NCBI GenBank assembly: GCA_945885475.1 | Contig: CAMCYR010000028.1 | Span: forward strand, 1 to 38,748 | Reading direction: 5' to 3' | Source of the DNA: Chitinophaga pinensis | GTDB lineage: Bacteria > Bacteroidota > Bacteroidia > 2-12-FULL-35-15 | DNA length: 38,748 nt | Shown here: positions 7,609 through 17,427 of the stretch, one piece after another | Layout of the letters: each line of letters opens with the position of its first letter | Numbering within the stretch: position 1 is the first letter of the stretch | Program-made: the position numbers and the translations under genes | The notes under the pieces: model-generated | The model's input: only the letters and a program-made list of their open reading frames with translations | The model's database searches: none | What the model was told of the DNA's origin: nothing

Positions 7609-9563
7609 TGGAACCGAATGCTGATCGATTGCAACTTTTGCGTAAACTTTTAAAAGTTGAACGTGACGAAGATTTTGCTCAATATAAACTACACTTTTCA
7701 CGGAATAATATCAATCACCGAAGAGAAAACGGTGTTACCTGGTATCCGATCGTAATTTCTAATGTTGAAATTGGTATAGGAGAGTACCTTTCAATAGATA
7801 TAGAACGCACTACCAATCACAATGAGCCCCATAAGTTTTCAGGTGGTAAAATTGCTTCTCTCTTTTCTAATAACAACAATACCGAATCAGGTACCTTGAA
7901 CGGTACTATTAAAGTACTTGCACCGAATAAAATCCGTTTATCGTTGAATGTGGATGAGTTGCCCGATTGGTGCGATGATGGTAAGTTGGGGGTCAATCTG
8001 CTGTTCGATGAAACGAGTTATAAGGAAATGGACATCGCTTTGGAGAAAGTGATCAACGCTTCTCATAACCGCTTAGCTCATTTGCGTGATGTGATGTATA
8101 AAATTAAAGCGCCTGTCTTTGAAAAAATAGATGTCTCTATTCATATTACCGGATTAAATCAATCACAGAATGAAGCTGTCAGAAAAATAATTGCTGCAAA
8201 GGATTTGGCTATCATTCATGGTCCTCCCGGCACTGGAAAAACAACAACACTCGTTCAGGCAATCAGGCAAACGTTGCTAAACGAGAAACAAGTTCTTGTT
8301 TGCAGTTCAAGCAATACGGCTGTGGATCTGCTTACTGAAAAATTACACCGTGAAGGAATTTCTGTTTTACGCCTTGGAAATCCTGCACGTATCTCTGAAG
8401 AAGTGTTGATGAACACGCTGGACGCGAAAGTGGCGGCACATGAATCGTATAAAGATTTAAAAAGTTATCGTAAAACAGCGGAAGAGTATTTTCGTATGGC
8501 CGGAAAATACAAACGTACTTTTGGCAGAGAAGAGCGCGAACAGCGGCAATTGTTTTATCAGGAAGCTAGAAAAATATTGAAAGATGCAAAAATACTCGAG
8601 GATTATATCATCAGCGAACAGTTTAATAAAGCGCAGGTAATTGCCTGCACTCCTGTTGTTTCTTCCGGACGCATGATGCGTGATCGACAGTTTACTACAG
8701 TTTTTATTGATGAAGCAGCGCAAGCCTTGGAGCCAATGTGTTGGATTCCCATCTCACGGAGCAACCGCGTGATTTTTGCCGGTGATCATTTTCAATTGCC
8801 TCCGACCGTAAAATCTAAAAAAGCAGAAACGGAAGGATTAAAAGAAACTTTGTTTGAGAACGGCATGCACATCGAAAATGTTTCGGTCATGTTGAATACA
8901 CAATACCGCATGAACCAACACATCATGAATTTCTCGAACAGGAAATTTTATAAAGGAAATTTAATTGCGGACTCTTCTGTTAAAGAAACGGTTTTGAGTT
9001 TTGACACAAACGAGTTTTTATTAAATACTCCACTCGACTTTATTGATACGGCAGGATGCGGTTACAACGAGATTGTGAATCCCGAAAGTTTGAGTATCGC
9101 CAATCCTGAAGAAGGACAATTGTTGATCAAGCATCTTAAATTAGTGTTGGAGCAACATTCAGGCGCTTCACCGGCACTTCAAATTGCTGAAAAATCTAAA
9201 AAAAGAATCACCATCGGAATTATTTCTCCCTACAAGGAACAAGTGCAGTACCTGACAAATCTGCTTGCTACTGATGAAGAATTTGAAGCGTACCGTTCTC
9301 AAATCGCAATTAAAACTGTGGATGGTTTTCAAGGACAGGAACGTGATATCATCTATATCAGTATGGTAAGGAGCAACGACCAGCGGGAGATCGGATTTTT
9401 AAATGATATCCGGAGGATGAATGTGGCACTTACCCGTGCAAAGAAAAAGTTAGTGGTGATCGGTGATAGCGCCACTATCGGAAATCATCCTTTTTACAAA
9501 GATTTTCTCGATTATGCGGAATCTGTAGGAGCGTATAAATCTGCTTGGGAGTATATCACCTGA
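7608..9563 (+). CDS. UPF1/SMUBP2-like superfamily 1 helicase
   Basis: All SF1B motifs are present in order in this 651-residue protein: Walker A GPPGTGKTTT at 205, the Ia region VLVCSSSNTAVDLL, Walker B FIDEAAQALEP (D368), motif III GDHFQLPPTV, motif IV QYRMNQHIM, motif V TVDGFQGQERDIIYIS and motif VI NVALTRAKKKLVVIGD. The N-terminal 190 residues fit the beta-barrel region of the IGHMBP2/UPF1 group. Such proteins unwind RNA or DNA 5' to 3' using ATP; the bacterial members are not well characterised. The helicase ATG overlaps the stop of a small ORF. Length is normal for bacterial members. Confidence 0.93.
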   Translation: MEPNADRLQLLRKLLKVERDEDFAQYKLHFSRNNINHRRENGVTWYPIVISNVEIGIGEYLSIDIERTTNHNEPHKFSGGKIASLFSNNNNTESGTLNGTIKVLAPNKIRLSLNVDELPDWCDDGKLGVNLLFDETSYKEMDIALEKVINASHNRLAHLRDVMYKIKAPVFEKIDVSIHITGLNQSQNEAVRKIIAAKDLAIIHGPPGTGKTTTLVQAIRQTLLNEKQVLVCSSSNTAVDLLTEKLHREGISVLRLGNPARISEEVLMNTLDAKVAAHESYKDLKSYRKTAEEYFRMAGKYKRTFGREEREQRQLFYQEARKILKDAKILEDYIISEQFNKAQVIACTPVVSSGRMMRDRQFTTVFIDEAAQALEPMCWIPISRSNRVIFAGDHFQLPPTVKSKKAETEGLKETLFENGMHIENVSVMLNTQYRMNQHIMNFSNRKFYKGNLIADSSVKETVLSFDTNEFLLNTPLDFIDTAGCGYNEIVNPESLSIANPEEGQLLIKHLKLVLEQHSGASPALQIAEKSKKRITIGIISPYKEQVQYLTNLLATDEEFEAYRSQIAIKTVDGFQGQERDIIYISMVRSNDQREIGFLNDIRRMNVALTRAKKKLVVIGDSATIGNHPFYKDFLDYAESVGAYKSAWEYIT

Positions 9564-9632
9564 GGAGTTAACCACAATTTTGTCGCTCTATTCTTATTTG
9601 CTGATTTATATCTAAATATCGGATTCTATTTT

Positions 9633-9640
9633 TAAATTTG
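9633..9640 (+). promoter_or_regulatory. -7 box upstream of the TolC-family gene
   Basis: TAAATTTG lies 18 nt before the ATG at 9659. No convincing -33 element is visible at the expected distance. Confidence 0.5.
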
Positions 9641-9658
9641 TAACTCATTTGCCGGGTT

Positions 9659-11113
9659 ATGAAATTTTTGAAATATAAATGTATTGGAACTTTGTTTTTG
9701 TTTATGCTTGCTGCGTTTAATGTAAACGCACAAACTCCTGCTGCAACAAATCAAACAATGACCTTGGAGCAATGTATTGAATATGCATTGAAAAATAATA
9801 TTCAGATTAAACAATCGGAGTTGAATACAGAATTGTCACACATTACTTTGACTCAAAGTAAAGCGAATTTATTACCGTCCCTAAATGCAAATGCTTCTCA
9901 CTCTTATAATATCGGGAGAACGATTGATAGATTCACCAACACGTTTGCGGATGCACAAGTGCTTTCTCAAAACTTTGGTGTTAGTACAGATGTAAATTTG
10001 TTTAGTGGGCTACAAAATATCAATACTATTCAGCAAAATAAATTCGCTTATTTGGCAGGAAAGTACGATATCGAAAAAATGAAAAATGATGTTTCGTTAA
10101 ATATTGCTACAGCTTATTTGCAAGTATTGTTTAGCATGGAAGCTTTAGACAATTCTAAGAACCAAATGGGAATTACAGTGGCACAAGTGGATCGTACAAA
10201 AATATTGGTGGATGCAGGGTCAGTTGCACGCGGAACTTTGTTGGACATTCAATCTCAATTAGCATCAGAAGAATTGAATTTAACAAATACTCAAAATCAA
10301 TTGGACATTTCGTATTTGAATTTGGCTCAACTTTTAAACATGACTTCAGCTGAAGGTTTGGCAATCGTAAAACCAGAATTAAATATCGCAGGTGATGCTT
10401 TGTTAACGGCAACACCAACTCAAATTTATAACTCCGCAGTTAGCAATTTACCAGAAATTAAAAGTGCGGAGTACAGTGTAAAGAGTGCAGAGAAATCTGT
10501 TGATGTTGCATGGGGTGGATTGAGTCCACGCTTATCGTTCAGCGCTTCTTACGGAACAGGTTATTCTGGATTGAGTCAACGTCTTACTGCATTGCCAACC
10601 TTTCAAGGATACAGTCCGAATGGAGATGTTACTTCTTCGGGTGACACCGTTTATTCCCCATTTTTTTCTTCTGGAACATTTGAAAAAACACCTTTTACAG
10701 ATCAGTACAAAGACAACGTGAATAAATCGTTTGGATTCTTTTTAACGGTTCCGATTTTTAATCGTTGGCAAACAAAAACCGCTATCGACAGAGCAAGAGT
10801 TCAAAAGATGAATGCTGATTTAACGGTGGAATCAACAAAATTGCAGATTCAGAAAAATGTGCAGCAGGCTTATGCAGATGCAAGTGCCGGATTAAAAAAA
10901 TACAATGCTTCCATGAAAGCGATTGAAGCAATGCAGGAATCATTTAAATATACCGAGCAGAAATTTAATGTCGGAATGCTGAATACAAACGATTATAATG
11001 ATGCGAAGAATAAGTTGATCAAAGCGCAGAGCGATTTATTGCAGGCGAAATATGAATACGTTTTTAAAACTAAAGTGCTTGACTTCTATCAAGGCAAACC
11101 ATTGAAATTCTAA
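9659..11113 (+). CDS. TolC-family outer-membrane efflux channel
   Basis: A signal peptide ends near FNVNAQ, followed by the start typical of outer membrane efflux proteins, MTLEQCIEYALKNNIQIKQSELN. Long helical stretches repeat the OEP domain (QSKANLLPSLNANASHSYNIG; later KFNVGMLNTNDYNDAKNKLIKAQSDLLQAKYEYVFK). The 484-residue length is typical. TolC proteins form trimeric channels through the outer membrane and periplasm and dock onto adaptor-pump assemblies. A periplasmic adaptor gene follows in the same direction, separated by an inverted-repeat element of about 130 bp. No ABC or RND pump gene is in the cluster. Confidence 0.93.
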   Translation: MKFLKYKCIGTLFLFMLAAFNVNAQTPAATNQTMTLEQCIEYALKNNIQIKQSELNTELSHITLTQSKANLLPSLNANASHSYNIGRTIDRFTNTFADAQVLSQNFGVSTDVNLFSGLQNINTIQQNKFAYLAGKYDIEKMKNDVSLNIATAYLQVLFSMEALDNSKNQMGITVAQVDRTKILVDAGSVARGTLLDIQSQLASEELNLTNTQNQLDISYLNLAQLLNMTSAEGLAIVKPELNIAGDALLTATPTQIYNSAVSNLPEIKSAEYSVKSAEKSVDVAWGGLSPRLSFSASYGTGYSGLSQRLTALPTFQGYSPNGDVTSSGDTVYSPFFSSGTFEKTPFTDQYKDNVNKSFGFFLTVPIFNRWQTKTAIDRARVQKMNADLTVESTKLQIQKNVQQAYADASAGLKKYNASMKAIEAMQESFKYTEQKFNVGMLNTNDYNDAKNKLIKAQSDLLQAKYEYVFKTKVLDFYQGKPLKF

Positions 11114-11121
11114 TACCGTTC

Positions 11122-11254
11122 ACCACAGATTACTCAGATTTACAGAGAAAATTGTAAGATTCTAGTTGCTTGTGGCAAAACAAAAATAAAATGTAATAGA
11201 TTAAAAGATAAGAACAGAAAAAATAATCTGTGGCAATCTGTTTTAATCTGTGGT
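11122..11254. repeat. Inverted-repeat element with ACCACAGATT ends
   Basis: The left arm begins ACCACAGATT (11122-11131), followed by further CAGATT units. The right arm (11225-11254) carries AATCTG three times and ends in the exact reverse complement AATCTGTGGT (11245-11254). About 70 A-rich bases lie between. It fills most of the gap between the channel and adaptor genes. It looks like a small non-autonomous palindromic repeat and could form a large hairpin in the mRNA. Confidence 0.65.
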
Positions 11255-11269
11255 AAAATTGAAATAAGT

Positions 11270-12643
11270 ATGAAAAAAATAATTTGGATCATCGTTGCTG
11301 GAATTGTCTTCCTGGTTTCGATCATGCTGTTGAAAAATTGCTCTGGCAATAAATCTGTAAAAATTGCAACGGAAAAAGCAACAAAAAGAAATATTATCGA
11401 GTCGGTTTCTGCGAACGGAAAAATTCAACCGGAAGTAGAAGTGAAGATTAGTTCGGATGTTTCGGGTGAGATTGTTGAACTTTTTGTGAAAGAGGGTGAT
11501 CAGGTCAAAAAAGGAGATTTACTTTGCCGCATCAATCCCTTGATCTACGAATCCAATTCCAGCAGAATGGTAGCGACTTTAAATGGCGCTAAAGCAAATT
11601 TGTCGAATTCAAAAGCCCGTCTGGAACAAATAAAAGCAGCTTTTGTAAACGCGGAAGCTTCTTTTCTCCGTAACAAAAAATTAATTGATCAAGGTGCAAT
11701 TTCACAATCTGATTTTGATGCCGCTAAAGCAGCTTATGAAGGAGCAAAAGCGGATGTAAAAGGAGCAGAAGACAATGTGGATGCTTCTGCATTCAATGTA
11801 AAAAGTACGGAGGCCTCTCTAAAAGAAGCGAATGATAATTTAGCGAAAACAACGATCTATTCTCCGGTTAATGGAACTGTTTCTAAATTAAACAAAGAGA
11901 AAGGTGAGCGTGTTGTTGGTACCGCACAGATGGAAGGTACTGAAATTATGCGCCTAGCAAATTTGAATGAAATGGAAGTGAGCGTTGAAGTAAACGAGAA
12001 TGATATTGTGCGTGTTCAAAATGGCGATACTTCAAACATTGAGGTGGATGCTTATTTGGGAAGAAAATTCAAAGGGATCGTTACTGAAATTGCAAACTCT
12101 GCAAATACAACTGGTGTGACGGCAGAGCAGGTGACGAACTTTGTTGTGAAGATTCGGATTTTGCAGGAGTCGTATATGGATCTGTTAACAGCGAATAATA
12201 ATATCGCTCCTTTTCGACCAGGTATGAGCGCTACAGTGGATGTTCAAACAAAAAAAATGGAAAACATCATTGCTGTGCCTATTCAATCTGTTACAACCAG
12301 AAGTGATAGTACCGCTTTTAATGAGCAAAATAAACAACGTGGCGGGGAAGAGGAAAACGGTGAAATTGTTGTGAAAAATGAAAACGATAAAACACAAAAT
12401 GATGATGCCCTGATTAAAATTGAAGAATGTGTTTTTGTTTATAATGCCGCTGAAGGGAAAGTGAAAGCGGTAAAGGTGAAAACTGGAATTCAAGATAACA
12501 ATTTTATAGAAATTATTTCGGGACTAAAAGTAGGTGATGAAATAGTATCTGCACCTTACAGTGCAATCGCGAAAGAATTGAAAGATGGCGATGTTGTTTC
12601 GAAGGTTGATAAATCTGAATTGTTTACGATAACTAAAAAATAG
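11270..12643 (+). CDS. Periplasmic adaptor (membrane fusion) protein of a tripartite efflux system
   Basis: An N-terminal membrane anchor (IIWIIVAGIVFLVSIMLL) precedes the lipoyl half-motifs SVSANGKIQPEVEVKISSDVSG and VFVKEGDQV-type sequence. A helical hairpin of about 100 residues (roughly 98-200, rich in Ala, Lys and Asn) and the second lipoyl half TIYSPVNGTVSKLNKEKGERVVG follow, then beta-barrel and membrane-proximal domains. This is the MacA/HlyD architecture. An acidic insert (RGGEEENGE...NENDKTQNDD) near residue 355 is probably a flexible loop. Together with the preceding TolC gene it should bridge an inner-membrane pump to the outer membrane. A MacB-type permease normally follows, but tsaB comes next, so the pump must be encoded elsewhere. 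Confidence 0.92.
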   Translation: MKKIIWIIVAGIVFLVSIMLLKNCSGNKSVKIATEKATKRNIIESVSANGKIQPEVEVKISSDVSGEIVELFVKEGDQVKKGDLLCRINPLIYESNSSRMVATLNGAKANLSNSKARLEQIKAAFVNAEASFLRNKKLIDQGAISQSDFDAAKAAYEGAKADVKGAEDNVDASAFNVKSTEASLKEANDNLAKTTIYSPVNGTVSKLNKEKGERVVGTAQMEGTEIMRLANLNEMEVSVEVNENDIVRVQNGDTSNIEVDAYLGRKFKGIVTEIANSANTTGVTAEQVTNFVVKIRILQESYMDLLTANNNIAPFRPGMSATVDVQTKKMENIIAVPIQSVTTRSDSTAFNEQNKQRGGEEENGEIVVKNENDKTQNDDALIKIEECVFVYNAAEGKVKAVKVKTGIQDNNFIEIISGLKVGDEIVSAPYSAIAKELKDGDVVSKVDKSELFTITKK

Positions 12644-12734
12644 ATTGTTGCTTTTAATTGCGAATGCTGTTCGCAAAATGTACGTGGCAATTTCAGACGG
12701 TTTTACACTTTAAATCAACTGGCTTCATTCTGCT

Positions 12735-12759
12735 GAAGCGTTAACAGCAATAACGCTTC
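12735..12759 (+). terminator. Perfect 9-bp hairpin after the adaptor gene
   Basis: GAAGCGTTA (12735-12743) and TAACGCTTC (12751-12759) enclose a 7-nt loop. The following TTGATTGTTTG is only partly U-rich, so termination strength is uncertain. It separates the efflux genes from tsaB. Confidence 0.5.
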
Positions 12760-12800
12760 TTGATTGTTTGAAGTGTTATTATTGAATCTTTTTTTAAGCA

Positions 12801-13514
12801 ATGGCAGTAATCCTTCATATAGAAACAGCTACTACTGTTTGCAGTGTTGCACTTGCAAAAGACGGTGTGCTGCTTTCTTTAAAAGAACAAAACGGTGATT
12901 ATTCTCATGCCGAAAACCTCACTATATTTATTGAGGATGTTCTTCAACAAGCGAAAATTACTATTTCGGAAATCGATGCCGTTGCTGTGAGTAAAGGTCC
13001 CGGCTCTTATACGGGACTTCGCATTGGTGTCAGCACTGCAAAAGGATTATGCTATTCCTTGGATAAGCCTCTGATTGCTGTGGATACATTGAAATATCTT
13101 TCTCTTGCTGTTGCTTCAAGTAATTTTAATTCGAGTCTGTCGGCAAGCGAAGAGCTTCCAACACTATTTTGCCCGATGCTGGACGCTAGAAGAATGGAAG
13201 TATATTGCGCAATTTACAATGCTGAAGGAAATACCGTACATGGGATTTCTGCAGAAATTATTGATGAACATTCTTTTTCTGATATTTTAAATGCAAATCA
13301 GCTCGTTTTTTTTGGCGATGGTTCAGCCAAATGTAAAGAGGTTTTTTCAACGAATAAGAATGCTTTCTTTATTGATGACATTGTTCCTTCCGCCAAGGAC
13401 ATGATCGGTTTGTCGGAATACGCTTTTAATACGAATCAGTTTGAAGACGTAGCTTACTTTGAACCTTTTTATCTCAAAGATTTTGTAGCGGGTAAAAAGA
13501 AAGCTGAACTTTAA
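12801..13514 (+). CDS. tsaB: tRNA threonylcarbamoyladenosine biosynthesis protein TsaB
   Basis: The product shows the ASKHA-fold signature of TsaB/YeaZ: HIETATTVCSVALAKDG at the start, then the motif SKGPGSYTGLRIGVSTAKGL with a conserved dimer interface. At 237 residues it has normal length. TsaB partners TsaD and TsaE to place the threonylcarbamoyl group on A37 of ANN-decoding tRNAs; it is the non-catalytic scaffold paralog of TsaD. Its stop overlaps the stop region of the convergent gene by 4 nt, leaving no room for a terminator between them, so the two transcripts must overlap at their 3' ends. Confidence 0.95.
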   Translation: MAVILHIETATTVCSVALAKDGVLLSLKEQNGDYSHAENLTIFIEDVLQQAKITISEIDAVAVSKGPGSYTGLRIGVSTAKGLCYSLDKPLIAVDTLKYLSLAVASSNFNSSLSASEELPTLFCPMLDARRMEVYCAIYNAEGNTVHGISAEIIDEHSFSDILNANQLVFFGDGSAKCKEVFSTNKNAFFIDDIVPSAKDMIGLSEYAFNTNQFEDVAYFEPFYLKDFVAGKKKAEL

Positions 13515-14494
13515 TAAAAGCTATATCCAAATTTTACTATTCCAATCGAATTATGAAGATGATCGCGGGTGATTTTTGATTTTAATAAAGTGTTCGTTTC
13601 ATCATACAAATAGTTCATTTCTGAAATAAGACCATCATTTTTAAATTTCTTTTCTTCCAGCACAACTCCATTGGCGTCATATTTATAGGTCATATACTCT
13701 TTTACATTTCCACTTTCATTGCTACTGTATGTCCGCTCAACGAGATTCCCATTTTTATCATATTGATAGACATTCTCTTGCCTCATCCAACTTACGATGA
13801 ACTCATAATTTTCGCTTAGCTTGTTTCCCTTTTCATCATAATTAATGATTGCTTTTTTATATTCCCGGCCTTCATCATTCTTGCATATTTTCTTGATCTG
13901 CGTTGGAGTCATCGGGATGTACTCGAATGTTTCGCTGGATAAAATGTTCTGAACGCCCAATTTAAATTCATTTTTATTTTCGCTGATGTTCGTTTCTCTG
14001 AAGTGTATTTCTTTAATGATCTGCTCTTTTTCGTTGTACTCGTAATAATAGGAGTTGAAGTATGCTCCCATCTTTACTCTTTTGTTAATGATTCTGCTCT
14101 GGTCATCATAATAAATATCAGCGAAAATGGTATCGTTATAATATTTTGTAACGGTTCTCGTGCTTGCTGCTTTAACTATTTTACCATTTTTTCTTATTTC
14201 AGGAACGTCCAGCACTTCATTTTCTGCAAAATTGAGTATGGTATAAAAGTAACGGGTAATTCTTCCCTGGTCGTCAAATTCATATCCCTGACTTGCTCCC
14301 TTATCTATGATCACTTCACCATCCGGTTTATCAACAATAACGACATCAATTTTTTTTATTTTATTTAACTTGATGATCTTTGAATTAAAAGAACTAGGCC
14401 CAATGCCTATTTCCACAGGATTGTTGTTGATGATCTGCGCAAAAGAGGCAAGATTTAAAATGATAACGAGTAGGAGGCTATTGAGTATCTTCAT
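13511..14494 (-). CDS. Secreted YD-repeat-like protein of unknown function
   Basis: A signal peptide ending near ASFAQ is followed by about 300 residues built of short beta units of the form Y-D/N-x-x-G/N, such as [46 protein letters not shown] and [12 protein letters not shown]. These resemble YD/RHS-type repeats and predict an elongated beta structure outside the cytoplasm. There is no RHS core, no toxin domain and no sorting signal, so it is probably periplasmic or outer-membrane associated. Its ATG overlaps the stop of the DUF255 gene as ATGA, so it is translationally coupled to it. The role is unknown. Confidence 0.7.
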   Translation of the reverse strand: MKILNSLLLVIILNLASFAQIINNNPVEIGIGPSSFNSKIIKLNKIKKIDVVIVDKPDGEVIIDKGASQGYEFDDQGRITRYFYTILNFAENEVLDVPEIRKNGKIVKAASTRTVTKYYNDTIFADIYYDDQSRIINKRVKMGAYFNSYYYEYNEKEQIIKEIHFRETNISENKNEFKLGVQNILSSETFEYIPMTPTQIKKICKNDEGREYKKAIINYDEKGNKLSENYEFIVSWMRQENVYQYDKNGNLVERTYSSNESGNVKEYMTYKYDANGVVLEEKKFKNDGLISEMNYLYDETNTLLKSKITRDHLHNSIGIVKFGYSFY

Positions 14495-16536
14495 TTAATT
14501 TGCATTTGTTTCAACGCTGCTTTAACATCTTTCACCGGCTGCAAACAGGTTTTATTCCGACAAACATAAATAAGCGTTTCATCTTTTTTAAACCTGTTGA
14601 TTAATAATGGCAAAGTGCTCGTTTCAGCGCTAATTGCAAATATCTTATTTGGATAGTAATGTTTATTGAGGGATTTCCTTTTTTCATCAACAGATTTACC
14701 AACAATTGCCACTTCATAAAAGGGTTGGCTGAAAAACTGCAGCAACATCGCCCAATTGCTGTATCCGGCTCCGTAATTTTCTATCTCACCCAATACGTTA
14801 TTTATCATTTTTCTGCTAGCAGCAACGTATTCTTCCTTCTCAAAGTGATGTCCTAGTATAAAGAGTGATTTCGCAATACTTGAATTCGATGCCGGTATTA
14901 CATTGTCGGATAGTTCCATTTTACGACTGATCAACGCCTTGTCAATGTCGGATGTGAAGAAGAACATACTCGAATGTTCATCCTGAAAATGTGCTAGCAC
15001 ATACTTCATCAGGTCATCTGCTTTCAATAAATAATTTTCATCGCCGGTTGTTTCATATAAACTGATCAATGCCTCAATTGTAAAAGAATAATCTTCCAAA
15101 AAGCCATTGATGTGCGACTGCTTTTTATCAGTTCTTAAATACGCTAAATGACTTAGTTTATTTCCATTGCTAAGCGTGTTTTCTAAAAGAAAATGAACAT
15201 TTTTTAATGCAATATCTAAAAAGTGCTGTTCTTCAAAAATAGAATACGCATCTGTATATGCCTTTAACATTAATGCATTCCAGGAGGTAATGATTTTATT
15301 GTCCAAGCCTGGGCGAATTCGCTTTTCTCTGAGAGGCAGTAAAATATTTTTACACGCATTGATTATAGTTTTCAATTCCTTTACACTTATCTTATTTCTT
15401 TCTGCGATACTATTATCATCATCATGTCGCAGTAAAATATAATTATCGTGTTCCCATAATCCTCTTTCATTCACATTGTAGTAGTCGGCAAATAAATTAA
15501 ATTTATCGCCTAGTACTGCTGTCAAATCGTTTTTTGTCCATACATAGTATTTCCCTTCAACACCTTCAGAGTCTGCATCCAGTGCGGAATAAAATCCTCC
15601 CTCGGGAGACGTTAGTTCGCGCTCCACAAAAGCAAGTGTTTCATAAACGATCTCTTTGTACAAGGGATCATTTGTTTTTTGGAAGGCTTCGCAATAGAGT
15701 GTCACTAATTGCGCATTGTCGTAAAGCATTTTTTCGAAATGTGGTACTTTCCAAAAGTGATCGACCGAATAGCGAGCAAATCCTCCACCGATCTGGTCGT
15801 AAATGCCTCCATAAGCCATTTTTTTTAATGTAAGCGCCACATGCATTTCTACCTCTTTGTTACTATTGTAATGTGCATAGCGTAGTAGAAATTGATAGTT
15901 GTTTGGCAGTGGGAATTTGGGTGCTTTGTTGGGGCCGCCATCTTCTTCATCAAACCGCTGTTGCCATGCGATTATACTTTTGTCGAGCAGCTCAGTCGTT
16001 AATTCTTGCTCTATAGGATTGACTTTAACCAATTCCGCTAATTTTACTCCTTCGGTTAACTGTTTCGCATAGTCAAACACTTTCTCCGTTTCATGCTGAT
16101 AGGCATCCGCCAAGTTTAATAATATCGTCATCCAGTTTTGTTTCGGAAAATAAGTGCCTCCATATATCGGCCTTCCATCCGGCAAGGTGAAACAATTAAG
16201 CGGCCATCCGCCTTGTCCCGTCATTAGCTGAACAGCCATCATATATACTTGATCAATATCCGGACGCTCTTCACGATCTACTTTAATGCAAATGAAATAA
16301 TCATTCATTAGTTTGGCTACCTGTTCATCCTCAAAACATTCGTGTTCCATTACATGACACCAATGACAAGCCGAATAGCCAACACTAACGAGTATTAATT
16401 TGTTTTCTGCTTTCGCTTTCTCTAATGTTGCATCATTCCATGGATACCAGTTCACCGGATTGTGAGCATGTTGAAGTAAATACGGACTGCTTTCATGAAT
16501 TAAAGCATTGGTGTGTTGAGATGTTGTCTCTTTCAT
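14491..16536 (-). CDS. Thioredoxin-domain protein of the DUF255/YyaL (SPATA20) family
   Basis: The family signature is present: [24 protein letters not shown], then the thioredoxin-like motif [10 protein letters not shown] with C57 and C60, and [23 protein letters not shown]. The rest is an all-helical six-hairpin-like region ([41 protein letters not shown]-type segment). At 681 residues it is full length. The family is widespread from bacteria to animals, and a redox or sugar-related role has been suggested without proof. No signal peptide is seen, so it should be cytoplasmic. It is followed without a gap by the YD-like gene (ATGA overlap). The nearest promoter-like sequence upstream is weak (TTCCTTTG at 16549-16556, minus strand). 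Confidence 0.93.
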   Translation of the reverse strand: MKETTSQHTNALIHESSPYLLQHAHNPVNWYPWNDATLEKAKAENKLILVSVGYSACHWCHVMEHECFEDEQVAKLMNDYFICIKVDREERPDIDQVYMMAVQLMTGQGGWPLNCFTLPDGRPIYGGTYFPKQNWMTILLNLADAYQHETEKVFDYAKQLTEGVKLAELVKVNPIEQELTTELLDKSIIAWQQRFDEEDGGPNKAPKFPLPNNYQFLLRYAHYNSNKEVEMHVALTLKKMAYGGIYDQIGGGFARYSVDHFWKVPHFEKMLYDNAQLVTLYCEAFQKTNDPLYKEIVYETLAFVERELTSPEGGFYSALDADSEGVEGKYYVWTKNDLTAVLGDKFNLFADYYNVNERGLWEHDNYILLRHDDDNSIAERNKISVKELKTIINACKNILLPLREKRIRPGLDNKIITSWNALMLKAYTDAYSIFEEQHFLDIALKNVHFLLENTLSNGNKLSHLAYLRTDKKQSHINGFLEDYSFTIEALISLYETTGDENYLLKADDLMKYVLAHFQDEHSSMFFFTSDIDKALISRKMELSDNVIPASNSSIAKSLFILGHHFEKEEYVAASRKMINNVLGEIENYGAGYSNWAMLLQFFSQPFYEVAIVGKSVDEKRKSLNKHYYPNKIFAISAETSTLPLLINRFKKDETLIYVCRNKTCLQPVKDVKAALKQMQIK

Positions 16537-16872
16537 TCTCTAAAAATACAAAGGAAAATTAGTATAATTTTTTTTATCGGGTATATTCTTTAATTTCATC
16601 TATGCTCAATAATTTATTAAAGCAAAAAAAAATTGGATTTCAAAAACATGTCTCCCAATGCATAGAAAATATATTTGCACGGCGCTAAAAATTTTATGGA
16701 AAACAAAAAGTTTAACTGACAAGAAGGAAGGGTGTGGTTACAGATGAAACAAAAAGTTAAAATTTGAGCTGCTGCAATGCTTTTGGTCAACTACTTTTAT
16801 AAGTGAAGTAAACGGTTTTTATCATGCTTTTAAATTCCGTATTATTGGGATTATTAAAAAGGGAATATGTTC
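16537..16872. other. Intergenic stretch between divergent/tandem minus genes
   Basis: About 336 A+T-rich nt. I see only a weak minus-strand promoter for the DUF255 gene next to its start. A 28-codon frame at 16602 has no support. No repeat or strong hairpin was found. Confidence 0.5.
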
Positions 16873-17343
16873 CTATAAACCTCCTAAATTCAAAGGAACA
16901 CTTTTCACCATATCTACAGGATAACTTTTTTTTACAAATAACTTCCCGACTTTTAAATTTCCTTTTAATCCAACCTTAATACTTTTACTCATCGCTAAGG
17001 AAAATAGGTTCGGTAGTTCACCGGCACTTAACTTTGTAAAATCCGATTTGATATTAAAGGTATATCCTTGTTCTGAGTTTGCTTTAATTTTCACATTTTT
17101 TGTTATAGAAGCTTTTCCCACATTCATTCCGCTAAAACTTGCATCCAGATCAGAACGATAGATCGTGAAAGCTGTATTGTTAGGATTTTTTATTTTTGCA
17201 GTCACATCAATATCAATCCCTTGTTGAGAGACTTTATTTATTTTGATATTTTCGATCCCTATAAAAGTGACTTCTTTAAAATCTCCGCAAGAGGTCAAAA
17301 GGATAGAAGGGAGTACAAAAAGTAAAAGAATGATTTTTTTCAT
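16873..17343 (-). CDS. LEA-14-like (WHy domain) lipoprotein
   Basis: The 156-residue product has a lipoprotein signal peptide with lipobox LLTSC. A single beta-sandwich domain of the LEA type 2/WHy type follows: IENIKINKVSQQGIDIDVTAKIKNPNNTAFTIYRSDLDASFSG, where the K-x-K-N-P-N-x-x-x-F-x-I core is typical, and a second half with KSIKVGLKGNLKVGKLFV. Such proteins are linked to desiccation and membrane stress in plants and archaea; in Bacteroidota the function is unproven. Anchoring is expected in the periplasm-facing membrane. A hairpin terminator lies between it and the upstream M20 gene, so it probably has its own promoter. Confidence 0.85.
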   Translation of the reverse strand: MKKIILLLFVLPSILLTSCGDFKEVTFIGIENIKINKVSQQGIDIDVTAKIKNPNNTAFTIYRSDLDASFSGMNVGKASITKNVKIKANSEQGYTFNIKSDFTKLSAGELPNLFSLAMSKSIKVGLKGNLKVGKLFVKKSYPVDMVKSVPLNLGGL

Positions 17344-17367
17344 AAATGTATTTTATTTTTAAAACGT

Positions 17368-17395
17368 AAAGGCGCAATTTTTATTTTGCGCCTTT
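17368..17395 (-). terminator. Terminator hairpin after the M20 dipeptidase gene
   Basis: A perfect 10-bp stem AAAGGCGCAA and TTGCGCCTTT with an 8-nt A/T loop lies 33 nt after the M20 stop. On the minus strand the following bases are only moderately T-rich (TTTACGTTTT). Confidence 0.7.
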
Positions 17396-17427
17396 AAATC
17401 TAATCACAATATTTTTTTTGAATTTTA

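Noticed and set aside
13511-14494. RHS-type polymorphic toxin
   Set aside because: Only YD-like short repeats are present; the RHS core and a C-terminal toxin domain are absent.
16602-16688. 28-codon plus-strand frame
   Set aside because: No promoter box, no family and biased A-rich composition typical of chance frames.
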